Translations under genes and position numbers: made by a program | NCBI GenBank assembly: GCA_023634235.1 | Contig: JAMKCF010000014.1 | Location: forward strand, 6,535,001-6,599,000 | DNA: 64,000 nucleotides | From: Pisaster brevispinus | Taxonomy: Eukaryota; Echinodermata; Asteroidea; Forcipulatida; Asteriidae | Direction of reading: 5' to 3' | In this document: in pieces, positions 24,073-35,649 of the stretch | Numbering within the stretch: the first letter of the stretch is position 1 | Layout: each line of letters begins with the position of its first letter | The notes under the pieces: generated by a model | What the model was told of the DNA's origin: nothing | Databases searched by the model: none | What the model saw: only the letters and a program-made list of their open reading frames with translations

Positions 24073-25222
24073 TATAACACCCAAGCCGATCCTTGCAATT
24101 TGATTGGAGGATTGTCCGTCACGTGATTGCAAATAAACGTACCATTGCACGCTACGTCATTCACCGTGCATTTTTCGTTCCATTCACCGTGCATTTGTCG
24201 TTCCATCCAATTTGTTCTATTGCACGGTGCGTACCACCACATCATTGCGTGCGCGTGTCTTTGATAATGCAGCAGTACAGTTACTGCAAGGTACATACTA
24301 CATTACGGCGCCCCGTGTCTCAAAATGGCAGTACAGAACGCACTTAGTCACTGTTGAATCCAAACAAGCCGAACCATCCTCGTTCCCAGGGGTGATCAAT
24401 CTCGCCGCGCCATTTTTTTCCCAACATGCCTTGCTCGATCATAACCCCTGGAATTGTTTCATTAAAATGTGCTAGAATCTAGCACATTTTATTTAGGCCT
24501 GAGCCGATCCATTCTATGCGCGTGCTCAAGTATGGTAACGCGCAAAAGAGGCATCAAGTCAATGAGCAACTGGTCCTCTGTCATTCTTCTTTGATTTTGT
24601 GATATGTCTAACTGTATGCAGTTCAGGGTGACCGTGTAAAAACATGATTCATTTGAAATGGAATCGCGTCAAAATACTTGCATTTTCACACGCGCGTACT
24701 AAGCGTCCTACAAGCGCCATACATGCGCTCGAAAGTTTTTAACAAGCGTGCGTGCAAAGTAGTCACCCGTGGGAGCCAATCAGGGTTGTTTCTCAGTTCA
24801 TCCCTACCAGGGCCCAATTTCATAGAGCTGCTAAGCACACAAATTTGCTTAGCATGAAATGTCTTCCTTGATAAAAACAGGATTACCAACCAAATTTCCA
24901 CGTGATTTTCAGGATAAGAAAACAACAGCTGACTACCAGTAACAAGCAATATGCAACACATGGAAATTTGGTTGGTAATCTTGTTTTTATCAAGGAAGAA
25001 ATTTCATGCTAAGCAAATTTTTGTGCTTAGCAGCTCTATGAAATTGGGCCCAGTGGTTAGTGACGAGAGGTATCGATACGGCGCGCTGCCCATGGTAGCG
25101 AGGCTGAAGCCGAACCAAAAGAAATGGGTGTAATGTCACAATATAACAATATTCGTACGCATTGTTTGTTTTGAAAGTTGTATCCTCCAATCAAAATGAT
25201 AAAGATCTACTTGGATGTTATA
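24073..25222. mobile_element. DNA element with TATAACAYCCAAG ends
   Basis: TATAACACCCAAGCCGATC (24073) is inverted at the right end as GATCTACTTGGATGTTATA (to 25222). The ATTTGATTGGAGGAT block inside the left end is also mirrored (ATCCTCCAATCAAAAT at about 25181). Its TATAACA start matches the element at 23518, so both may belong to one superfamily. A 242-bp MITE is nested at 24810-25051. Confidence 0.65.
24810..25051. mobile_element. nested MITE, GGGCCCAATTTCAT ends
   Basis: Arms of about 95 bases, starting GGGCCCAATTTCATAGAGCT and ending with its inverse, flank a short unique centre. The flanks 24801-24809 and 25052 onward join to give a sequence resembling the uninterrupted repeat at 42850-42900, which marks this as an insertion. 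Confidence 0.85.
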
Positions 25223-25226
25223 TAAA

Positions 25227-25390
25227 ACAAATAGTGAATGTTTTTCATTCGTGCAATAGTGAGAATATTTTCATTCGTTGAAAGATGGAAGGTTCCATTC
25301 AACTCGGCTTCGCCTCGTTGAATGGAACATTCCATCTTTCAACTCATGAAAATATTCTTACCATTGCACTCATAAACATTCATTATTTGT
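25227..25390. mobile_element. 164-bp hairpin MITE
   Basis: Inverted arms of about 75 bases (CAAATAGTGAATGTTTTTCATT... and inverse) meet at a loop reading ACTCGGCTTCGCCTCGT, itself partly self-complementary. The arms differ by several substitutions. Confidence 0.85.
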
Positions 25391-26207
25391 ATAATAGAGT
25401 AGGTCCTAACCCTTCGTGACACCATAACAAAAATTTACACTCGGACACCGTCCCTTATATACTTCTTGAGTAACAGTTTGAAATTAACCATTATGGGAAT
25501 TCCAGGAGAGTTGGTCATTGATGGATTTTTTTGTGAAAAAAAAAACCAAACAAAAACAAAACCCGATGGTAATAAGACAATTGGCATGCAATTTGGCTAG
25601 GTGTAATTGTGGAACTTGGATTTTTTTTGTACCGACTTTTTAATTAAAAACTGTTACTCAATCAGTGAGCGATAGCGTCACGCAGAGTTTTAAGGTATAT
25701 TGTTTTGGGTTTTATTCTATCTTTTGAGTTTCAACATAGTTCATTTTTAAAGGGCTTGCATTTCAATCAGAAACACTTCGAACGCATGTAGACTTCAAAT
25801 TTGACACATTCACGAAACATTTTAGAACATTCCGAAGAAACGCACTGGACATTGTTTTGTATCACTGTGTAAACTTCATACACATAATTGCATTATAATA
25901 GCCAATTAAAATCGGACATAGTCCCATCCATTTCGACGTATCCTCGGTTTCACACAAATGTATGTGTACACATAATGAAATGGAATACGGCACATTAACA
26001 ACTGCTATTTAATTGAAATAATAATAACAAACCTATATATTTACATATTTTAAAAATTATCATACAATTTATGATTGTTACTACCTACGGGATGATTGTT
26101 GATATGATCACCATATTGTTCACTTAAACCATGTAGACATCACAAACATCCGGCTAGCCGAGGCTTTACCTACAGACGATTTACAACCCCGTCTCTAATG
26201 TTCATTG

Positions 26208-26210
<3 letters not shown>

Positions 26211-26249
<39 letters not shown>
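26211..26249. repeat. (TGAT)n microsatellite
   Basis: About ten uninterrupted TGAT tetranucleotides. Confidence 0.95.
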
Positions 26250-26805
26250 CTTTTAGTTTTGGTATAAATTGTGCAATTTTTTTTGTTTTATTCCAAACTA
26301 AATATGTTCATTTCAAATTCAAACTCGTCGGTGATTACCAATTAACATTATCTACAGCCAAACAACCTTAAGAGTAGTAAAAGTTGTTAATAATTTCGAA
26401 TTTAAATGAACTGTTACCTGTACAGAGGTTACCACCACTTAATGTTACAATGAAAAAACGACTCGAAAAGTATTAACATTAATAACAAACCTTACATTAG
26501 CAATATTACACGAAGCATGATCTTATACAATTTATTCAACTGTTCACTCCACAGTTGACATTATTTAGGGAATAACACCGTGGAGAGCCGGTATTCACTG
26601 CGTGGTAATGACCGGGTCCACAAAAACAATACGCACACAGAAAACAGTTTATTGAAAATTCCCCGCATAACAAGCACATTGTGCATACCAATATGCTTGT
26701 TTATGGCCATTTATTCGCTAGTTCACGGAGCCGGTCTTTATATCACATGTTAGTACACCCCCACATGACCAGTCTTCGACCAATCAGAGTAAACTCTCTG
26801 AGGTA

Positions 26806-26811
26806 TTTATT
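26806..26811 (-). terminator. candidate polyadenylation signal of the TNF-ligand gene
   Basis: AATAAA on the minus strand, about 135 nt beyond the stop codon at 26946. It is the nearest canonical signal downstream. Confidence 0.45.
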
Positions 26812-26945
26812 AATTTGTTTTAATGCTGCACCATGCCATTGATTATGGCTACACTGATTACGACCCTTATGGCGAATCACTGCAGTGTGTGTTTTGTGAC
26901 CAAGGGCTTGAATATAGCTTGGTCGGTGACCAGACCTGTCTACGT

Positions 26946-29900
26946 CTATGGACATCGCCGTAAGTCTGGATCTACATCTGTACCACTACTCTTTGACAGC
27001 AGGAACGCGCCAAAATAACTGGCCTGTCCGTTGTCTTTTGTAAAGTATTGCGAGCCTCCTTGAAGAGGGCGCACTCCAACTCGATCATTGGCCGCAAGGT
27101 AAAAAACGCCACCTCCGTATCCACTATCACCAGCCGGCGTCTGTCCAGGATTGGGGGTTCTGTATTTTAGCAATGGGGATAATAAATGTTATCCAAACTG
27201 CATCGTTCTACCTGATTGTTCATTAGTATTGTACACATTCCATCGACAATAATTTTCGATCTGAACATTTTGTAGCGTTCATAATCATTAACGACAGTAG
27301 CATAATAAGGTTGGTTCATTCTTTCAGATCACATATTTACTTTAATAATTGCACTAACAATTGCACTTAAATACATTACACTTACACTTGCAAAGCTCTA
27401 GATTCCAGAATAGAGAACGCAATACCATCTCCACAATTAGGTTTAACCACCACTTCATGGCCTATTAGATTATTTCCTCGCCCCGCATAGCAAATCTGAC
27501 TGTACACGAAGTAGTAACCAGGCATCGTTATCTGTAATGTTTAACAAAGAGCAATTCCATTTATTGACTGATAGTAAAATCAGAACAGAACTTGTGTGGT
27601 GAGAAGCAAAGTTTGAGAGAAGGCTCTGTAAAGGTGTTCCTATGTCAGTTGTTATTTGGCTGCTTTTCTTGAAGTTCAGTTTTTCTGATTTGTGTTACTG
27701 TTGCTGAAAAAGTCGTTCTTTACATTATAAAACCCAATTTGTATAAAATAAATATGTAGTTTTATGGTTAAAGTGTTTTACCTCTATGAATTGGTTGTGC
27801 ACAAACTTGAGGCTTTCGTGAGAGATTTTGCCCAACATCCCAGTGTCACTACTTGTATGAAACGTAAACCAGCTCTCTGAAATCAATACATACAACAATA
27901 TTTATAACAACAATGTTTACCGACTGATCGAATGATCGAATGAATGAGTGCACCAGTAAGTAATTAGTGATGAGAAGTACATTATGTTACAAATCATACC
28001 TGTACTTTGGTCCAACTGGTCCTGTTGGTTACCAACGACGTGCAGCGAAGGAAGGCCGTCACAGGGAAGCTATAATTAATACAAAGAGTGCTCACTATTA
28101 GCTGTTTTTCAGTACCAGTTTTTAAAAGTCCGTTCCATGTGTACAGTTTAAGGTTCCCCAGCTTCGTTCGTATCATTATATGGCAAACCGGAACTAAAGA
28201 GGTCTCGTCTGAACTAATAATTATGACGTTTCTTTCATTCCTAAAACTAGAAGTGTCTCTAAAGAAATCGTACCCCAATTACAAGTCACACTCTGCAACT
28301 TACCATATCATAATCCGAGTAGTAATACGTATCTGCAGAATTAAAAAAATATTTTAAAGTGATTCAAAAATAAATAAGTAGAATACAAATTAAAAAGGTT
28401 AAAATTACAACATACTTTTCTATTGATGACATCAATACTAAAAATACATACAGTGCGTACAAAAAAATCGTCAACAACTATCGTAGGCTATATATACTGT
28501 GGAAGGAACTCTGACTACAGTGTAGTCAGATGAAACAGTCAGATGTCCTTTGTCGGAACTAGATGCTGTCGGAATAAACATTACTCAAAATAAAGATAAA
28601 TAACTTTTATTATTTTCAATGTTGTTTATTTAGTAAAAAATCAAACAAAACAAAAAACAAACAAAAAAACAAACAACAACAATGTATAGGAAATCCGGCC
28701 TGGGGAAGGAGAGACCGCTTTGCTTCTTCTCGTGCGTTGCCGTTGAGAACTGCACTCTATAAACGAGGAAACTATGAACGGATGTGGATGCGCAAGCCCA
28801 CAATACAGTTATTTCACTATTTCAATTTCAAACCGTCGGTCTTTAGCAGTGAGTAGGCCTATCTATAAGAGGGGATGGGTAGGGGGGATGGTATCCCTCC
28901 CACTCAAAACCCCTGTCCACACCTCTAGCCCCCCAAATGACATTACAAAAACATAAATAATGGCTCGATACATGGAAAAGCCCCCCCCCCCAAGAAAAAG
29001 AAAAGAAAAAGAAAAGAAGTCTGGTTACGCCTCTGGTCTTTAGCAAACTCAGTTGTGTGCAATTTGGAACTCACCGTAGTCAGTGTCATCTTGCGCCTGT
29101 CTCCGTGATCGTGGTCCTGTCTTTGATTTCACATTGGCATCCTACATTGAAACAAGAATATTGTTAAAACTGGTGTCAGGTTCAACGGTTGAAACCGCCG
29201 CCTTGCACGCAAACTCCTTGTTATTGTACAATATCTATTTGTAACGCATCGAGGGGACTTAGTTCCTAAAAAATGTTCTGAGAAATAAATTGAAATCTAT
29301 AGGCCTTTACACGCAGAGCAAATACAAGGCAACAGTTGATATGGGCTAGACTATAACAGTAGTAGCATTTGAAGACGGTTTTCTACCCATACATGTGTGT
29401 TTTATTACCACAATAACGTCCAGCAGCACACGCTTGAGCGCCTGCTCTATTGTATAGTGTCAGCAATTTGGCTATACCATTCATTGTACACATTAAATAT
29501 CTCCATTTCGCATTACAGAGTAAGCCTTAAAGAAAATGGTTATCAACAAACTAATCGAATGTCCGGAAATCCATTGGAAATTCACTGGATTTCGTCCAAA
29601 CGTAAAAAGAAATCACAAAAAACAAAAACCCACACACAAAAACAACCGGGAATCAGTTTATAACGTATCAAGTTTACTTTTTTTTTGACAATAGGCACAC
29701 AGTGTTTTTACTCAAATATAATTTCTCTGGTTGAAACTTCTTACGCGGATCTTTCTCTACTGGTATACGGGCCTATACTAATTCTTCTACTGGTATACGG
29801 GCCTATACTAATTCTTCTACTGGTATACGGGCCTATTCTAATTCTTCTACTGGTATACGGGCCTATTCTAATTCTTCTACTGGTATACGGGCCTATACTA

Positions 29901-30524
29901 ATTCTTCTACTGGTATACGGGCCTATACTAATTCTTCTACTGGTATACGGGCCTATACTAATTCTTCTACTGGTATATGGGCCTATACTAATTCTTCTAC
30001 TGGTATACAGGCCTATACTAATTCTTCAGAAAAATGTCTTCCTCTGAATGCTGACAAACGTCGAAGCCACAAATTTGAAGAATTTACCACGTAATTGTTT
30101 GCTGTATATATTTACGTGTATTTATTTGAAACTGGAGGATGGACATGATTTTACTCCTTTTTAAAACCACCGGTGTAACATACCTGTAAAGAAAATCAAA
30201 TGTCAAACTTACTGGAGTAATTTCTGTATCTGCTTGTTGACTTGGCTGAGGTTGACCATCGTACCAACTGAGACCTCCAATCGTTGTTTTCTCATTACGA
30301 AGCAGAACAAGTTCATCCCTGAGTTGAACTACTTGTACGATTAACCAGATAACGGCTGTAAACGAGACTACGTGTAGGAGAAGATTCGGGTGTAGCCATC
30401 GTTTCAACCCTGTGTGTTTATTAGGATCTTCACCGTGTCTGTATGTTGTTTTCTCACTGGTTACTGCGTCTTCAGGCACAATACACGCCTCCACATTGCC
30501 ATTGGTGTAAGATGATGCCATCAT
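26946..30524 (-). CDS. TNF-superfamily ligand, type II membrane protein (7 exons, 303 aa)
   Basis: Trimeric cytokine of the TNF family, predicted to be anchored N-terminus-in and shed by furin. Minus-strand exons: 30524-30213, 29141-29075, 28332-28304, 28069-28000, 27876-27782, 27531-27388, 27140-26946. All are GT..AG; the sum is 912 nt in frame. Cytoplasmic part about 1-45, membrane helix about 46-67 (LLLHVVSFTAVIWLIVQVV), stalk, furin site RSRR (residues 115-118), a Tyr-rich stretch (127-135), then the TNF domain from LPSLHVVG (143-150). The domain shows the strand motif GYYFVYSQ (about 196-203) and a C-terminal GGVFYLAANDRVGV followed by SYFGAFLL. A Cys pair (in SQICYAG and KPNCGDG) fits the family's loop disulfide. 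No collagen repeats. Two ATGs adjoin at the start. The last acceptor (27141) is the one that keeps frame; a nearer AG at 27156 does not. The orthologous subfamily is unclear. Confidence 0.88.
28975..29015. repeat. C-run followed by AAAAG purine repeat
   Basis: CCCCCCCCCC then AAGAAAAAGAAAAGAAAAAG within an intron; low complexity. Confidence 0.7.
29761..30030. repeat. 30-bp minisatellite, nine units, in TNF-gene intron 1
   Basis: Nine head-to-tail 30-base units (TGGTATACGGGCCTATACTA plus ATTCTTCTAC) with very few substitutions, so the array is young or homogenised. Because 30 is a multiple of three, one plus-strand frame stays open and reads a ten-residue LLLVYGPILI repeat. I take this as incidental. 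Confidence 0.95.
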
Positions 30525-30592
30525 GCTTTCAGAAAGATGTACAGTGAGTCAAGTCTGCAAGGTATAATACTGCCAGGAGGTTCACTCCACCA

Positions 30593-30600
30593 AATATATA
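30593..30600 (-). promoter_or_regulatory. candidate TATA box of the TNF-ligand gene
   Basis: GGTATATATTTGG on the minus strand, about 70 nt upstream of the first ATG (30524). This leaves room for a transcription start and a short 5' UTR. It is a motif-only call. Confidence 0.45.
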
Positions 30601-33251
30601 CCCTCTAGATTTGAAAACGATCTTAACATCTCAAAATAAAATGTGGTTTGCCTGTGTCCAAAAAAAGATTTTCCATTACAAATAGGAAAATCGCTTAGAG
30701 AGAAAGTGACTTTGCCTTAATATGAAGTAATTTATACAGAGCGAAGCTCAATTGGATGTAAGATACGGGGAATTACCCGATTTCAGACGGAACATGTTCC
30801 AATGAGCGTTAAGCAATCGATACTAAATGCTGTATTGCCGGGTTGCTACATCAGGATTGCACATGCACTAGGAAGATAAAGTTGACAGCCAGCAATACAG
30901 GACGTGAACACATTATTCAACACACCGTTGATGGGAGGAGCGACTATTGTACACAAATGGCCCCGTATGATGAATAATTTACACAGGACGGGGTAATTCT
31001 AAGTACCGCTGTAATTCACTGAAAAATAATGAACATCAAATTATGTACCCCGCCGGTTTTCAAATAAAAGGGTTTGTTGCGAGGAGTTATAAATCTGTTA
31101 CCTTATTTTAATCAATTTAAATTTTTCTATAATTTGTATTTATTAATTTTATTTCTTTATTTAATTATTGGTTAATTGATTGATTGATCGATCGATCGAT
31201 TGATGGTTTGTTTATTTTGTGCATTTTGTGCATTTTTTGGGGATCTCATTGGGGGCCAGGGTTCCTGGCCCCTTGGTTAAGGCCAATGCTATAGTTTTAG
31301 GTGACTGTGGGAAATACATTGTTAAAATTTTAAACTTACTTCCTTATACAATATCCTTTGCATATAATTATACTTTTTGTATTTCAAAATAAAGTTAACA
31401 AACCTTGGTACACCGTTTGCCTGTCGACTCGTTTATGAGTCGATGACCAGCAATAAATAGCGCTTGGAAATAAAATTCTATCGATTATTTCGTAATCCCA
31501 ATTTTCACAAGGGAAGCATTGCAGAAGTTTTCATCAAATTATTGAGTGTTAAAAAAAACATAGAAACACTGCGCACGTTTTGTAAAGGAAATGACACTGT
31601 GTACTGTACCAACTTTATATTTTGTTGTGTAACGGAACCCAGTGCACCAGCCTGCATATGGTCTATAGTATAGTTGAACTTCCTCAACATTTCTCATACC
31701 GTACGAAGGTCCTGACTGGAGGTTCGACAAGGAAGGGCTAGACATCACAAGCAACGCAATAGTCTTTTAATAAAACAAAAACACTGCACGCGTTTTGTAA
31801 AGGAAATCATTTATCTATAGTTTCATGATGTTGTAATCTTCTGCTTAGACCGTAAACACCTCCATAATATTGGTACAGCAATGTCAAGGAAGAGCTGTGT
31901 GATGTTATTGGTTGCTTGATCAACTATATGACGTATTGGCTGATAATAACATTTAGCATTGTCTATAAATAGTGTGGTATTCGTTGAGTTTGTATGTACG
32001 AGGTGGTGACAAAATCAGATGCCTGTGCTATATGTCTTAAAGGGCAAGGTGGGTTTTGGGAGGTGGGCTTAGTGACAACTAATGAGCGTGATGCTTGAAA
32101 ATGGAATTTTAAGACCAAAACCTCTGCGAGATTGAGATTATTTTTGTTGTTTGGCTCTTTAAGGTATTGCTTGAAAACAAATCTGTGAATAAGATAAGTG
32201 GTGGTAAGTTAAAAACTAAAACTAATTGATTTTCTAGATCCCGACATTATCTCACGTGCACCAGTCATGTACATTGTGCACGTTGTGTATTGTCCGTGTC
32301 ATATGCGAAAGTTTTTGTCATCCATATCAAAAATTCGTTCAGTTATTAGTATTATTTTTTATCTCATGCGGGGGAGGGGTTAGAGGGGAACAAGGGTTCG
32401 GGAGAGGTACTAAAGCCCCCATCCCTCTTCCCCCGGACAACTTTCTCCGGTCACGCAAATTTTGCCACCTGCTTTATAATCTGAGGGCATACTGACAGAT
32501 AATTTACTAATTTGCAGCCTATATTCAGCAGCTCCCTATAGTTTTAAACAACTGGAGCTCTATCTGTTGTTAGAATGTGAAGTACGGCATTTTGGTAAGC
32601 AATTTGTTTTGTTATAGCATTGATAACAATGGCCGTTGTTCGCAATGGTCAAGTGCATAGGCCTATTTCACATTTCAGCCCGAGTTGCCCATCTTGATCT
32701 TATTAAGATGACGTGAGCCATGTTTGGGACCCCTAAACCAGTTCGTGTTATTTCGTGGGTTTACTTCTCTCTTTGTGTAAGCATCCACTATAGGGACTGT
32801 CCCGGTTACAAGTGGCCGCGTACATACAATCGTTGTAAAGTCTGGCCTTGAAATGACACCAATTCTTACGGAATTGGAGGTAAGCTCGGGCCCAGAAGTT
32901 GGCAACCTATTTACTTAGGGTGATAAAAGACTCCGGGTACCCCAACTAACAAAGTTTACCAACGGTTCACAACAACGCTCGATCTATTATAGTTTACCAT
33001 CGGTTCTTGCCACAAAAATGATAGGGAAAAACAAACCCAAAACTAATAAAACCTGACAGAAGGTTGCATAATTGTGTTTATTTTTGGCAAACCTCGTTTG
33101 TTTTCTCCAAAAGTAGACTTCAGAAAAACAAAGTTTTTAAAACATGTGCTTGCAAGACAGCAATTTACACTTCGGATGCCACTGACGGGCTTAACCAAAA
33201 AGTGTTAATTGCGGTTAAAATTTGGTTAATTATTTTGTTGGCACGTTTTTT
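30601..33251. other. intergenic between the two TNF genes, nothing recognised
   Basis: Upstream region of the 303-aa TNF ligand. Apart from a TGATCGATCGATTGAT simple repeat at about 31178-31204 and a short GGGGCCAGG..CCTGGCCCC palindrome near 31253, I see no gene or element. Confidence 0.4.
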
Positions 33252-33558
33252 ACGCACCATTATGTCCTAATTGACCATTATGTCCGACAATTGTTTTAAA
33301 TCATTATGTCCGACCCAATATGCTCTACAAACCATTATGTCCGAATCATTATGTCCGACATAAAGTGTCGGACGATGGGTCAGACATAATGGTTTGTCGG
33401 ACACAATGGGTCGGACGTGTTTGCTCAGTGTCGGACAAAATGGGTCGGACATAATGATTTATGGTCGAATTTAAGTGTTTGTCGGAAACAATGGGTCGGT
33501 GATAAAGGTTAAAACATGTCGCCGGACATAATTGTTCATGTTGGACATAATGGTGCGT
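33252..33558. mobile_element. 307-bp inverted element built of CATTATGTCCGAC repeats
   Basis: The ends ACGCACCATTATGTCC (33252) and GGACATAATGGTGCGT (to 33558) are inverted. Inside, CATTATGTCCGAC recurs directly in the left half and as GTCGGACATAATG/GTCGGACAAAATGG in the right half, some ten times in all. It looks like a MITE whose arms grew by internal repetition. Confidence 0.75.
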
Positions 33559-34860
33559 AACACACGTTCGTTGCTTAATTTGACCTGCGGCATTAAAATG
33601 TCTGTTGCTGAATTCTCAGTGATTCTATTTCTATATCAAGTCGAGACAGAATGGGGCCAGCATCCCATCAGTAGAGAATGGCAGTTGAAAAGAGTGTCCA
33701 AATGTAACCTTGGTACTGGTCAACTGTTTATTTGGTTCTGGTGTCTTTTAACTACACCGAATTTCAGTTGCAGGCACAACATTATGCTATAGAAGGACGA
33801 TAGAACCTAACGAAATAAAATAATAATCATAGTATTGGTTTAACCGTGAGTAGACAACTATGCTAGAAAACGTGACATCGAAAAACTGAATTTCATCCAC
33901 ACGAAGTATTTTTGGCACAACCCTGGATATCGATTTAGTTGACGTGACATAGAGGCGTGGCTTAAAAAGCTTCAACTGCCGTTTGCGGTATACTGTTCAT
34001 GTTTATTAATGTTTTCTAGGTATGATTGACAAGCGTTATAAGCTACTTAGACCAGCACAACGGTTACAAAAAGGTTACTGCTTTGGAAAATGAACTCGCT
34101 GTGAAGCACTTCCATTGGATTTACAGTTAGGCCTATTAGGCCTATATTATTGTTTCTCGCGATTGTTTCGATGTAATTATCTGTTAGTGTTGTGTTATTG
34201 GTGAGGTTTATGGGAAGACTCTGTGGTAATTCGGGTATTTAATGGGCCCGGCATACGCTATAGGCCTGCTACATTTGCTATTGTGAATGTGAATCATAGC
34301 TAGAACGTGTATGTGCCTAATTGTAAATACATAGTCAGCCTCGACCAGAAATAAATTACACATCGAAGCATCGTTAGTATTCAAAAATAATTTAATTCAT
34401 TTTTGTATCTTTGAAACACACTAATTTATAACCTGCGAACAGACAATTTAAAAAAATGTCAGCAAATTCTGACAAGAACACCAACCACAAGGACTCCTGT
34501 GCATGAAATCACAGTGTTGCTTTTGAAATAATATAACGTTTAACATATTACTTGAAATTTCGGACTTTTTTAAAGTAGAGGATAATGACTCGCAAAGTGT
34601 CATAATCTTCAACAAGACCAGGGCCAAATCCAGTATTTTAAGGAAAATAACAAATAATTATGTTGGTTCGAGGCCAAGGCTGAAGATTCCTGCATACGAC
34701 ATATACGACTGCAGTGATTCCCGTTTACTTAACTTGCTTTGAATGAAATTTGAAAAAACAAAATTCTGCAGTCGAAAAAACAGTCACTGCACATGTTAAC
34801 TGCCGTTCTAGCTTTGTAACGGCAAAACATACACTGCCTTTAGGTTTTTTAAATGTCGGC
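33559..34860. other. intergenic, nothing recognised
   Basis: No ORF with domain features and no repeats beyond a short AGGCCTATTAGGCCTATA phrase near 34128. Confidence 0.35.
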
Positions 34861-34864
34861 AACC

Positions 34865-34930
34865 CCCCCCAAAAAAAAAAAATAAAATAAAAAATAAAAT
34901 AAAATAAAATAAAAAATAAAAATAAATATA

Positions 34931-34961
<31 letters not shown>

Positions 34962-34985
34962 AATACAAAATAAATAATAACAATA
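34865..34985. repeat. C8 then (AAAAT/AAAT)n low-complexity tract
   Basis: A run of C followed by about 110 bases of A-rich AAAAT and AAAT units, reading like an old retroposon tail or a simple repeat. Confidence 0.8.
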
Positions 34986-35649
34986 ATAATAACCTCAAAA
35001 CAAAAAGTCTCCGCGCGAGAAAAACAAAGGTCACTGCGTAGACGTCCAGTATATACCACCATAAATTTGACTGTTATCCAAGTTATTTTGTTTACTAATG
35101 ATTTGTTTTCTGATCTAACAAGCATGTGTGTGTTATCAATACAAATGTACTAAAGCTTCAGCAATAATCGAGTATTCGAACTCATATAAACATTTCACCA
35201 ATGTGAACGCTCCTAAAAGTAAACTCCGTCGTCATCTATTTACACTTCCTAAATTCAAATGAAAAGTACATTAGTTGGTCCCTTGTTACCGTACCATAAA
35301 CTTTGTTAAAACGTGCCAAAAGCACGAGTGAAAATCCTCATTATGACTATACATGTATTTACATTTACTAAGGGACGTACTACATAGACAATGCTATCGG
35401 GCTGTCAATATCAAACGTGCATCACCATCACGAATTGCCTCCTTCCTCCATGGTGGTAGGGGAATTTAATGTTTGTGCGTCTTTGAGTTTTTAATGCAAA
35501 AAACATAGTGAGACATTGATAATGAAAAGTGCTATATAATTGACGGGGGAGGGGTGTGGGTTGGTATGGAAATCTTTAAATAGCATGTGTATATCTTATA
35601 TGACTTGACCCCTATAACGATAGCAGAATCTAAATTTCAACAGCAAATT

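Noticed and set aside
29685..30047. 120-residue ORF with LLLVYGPILI repeats
   Set aside because: It is produced by a 30-bp minisatellite inside a TNF-gene intron; the unit length keeps the frame open. No start context or homology.
30767..30778. NF-kB site upstream of the TNF-ligand gene
   Set aside because: GGGGAATTACCC deviates from the consensus at one key position, and a single such match is expected by chance.
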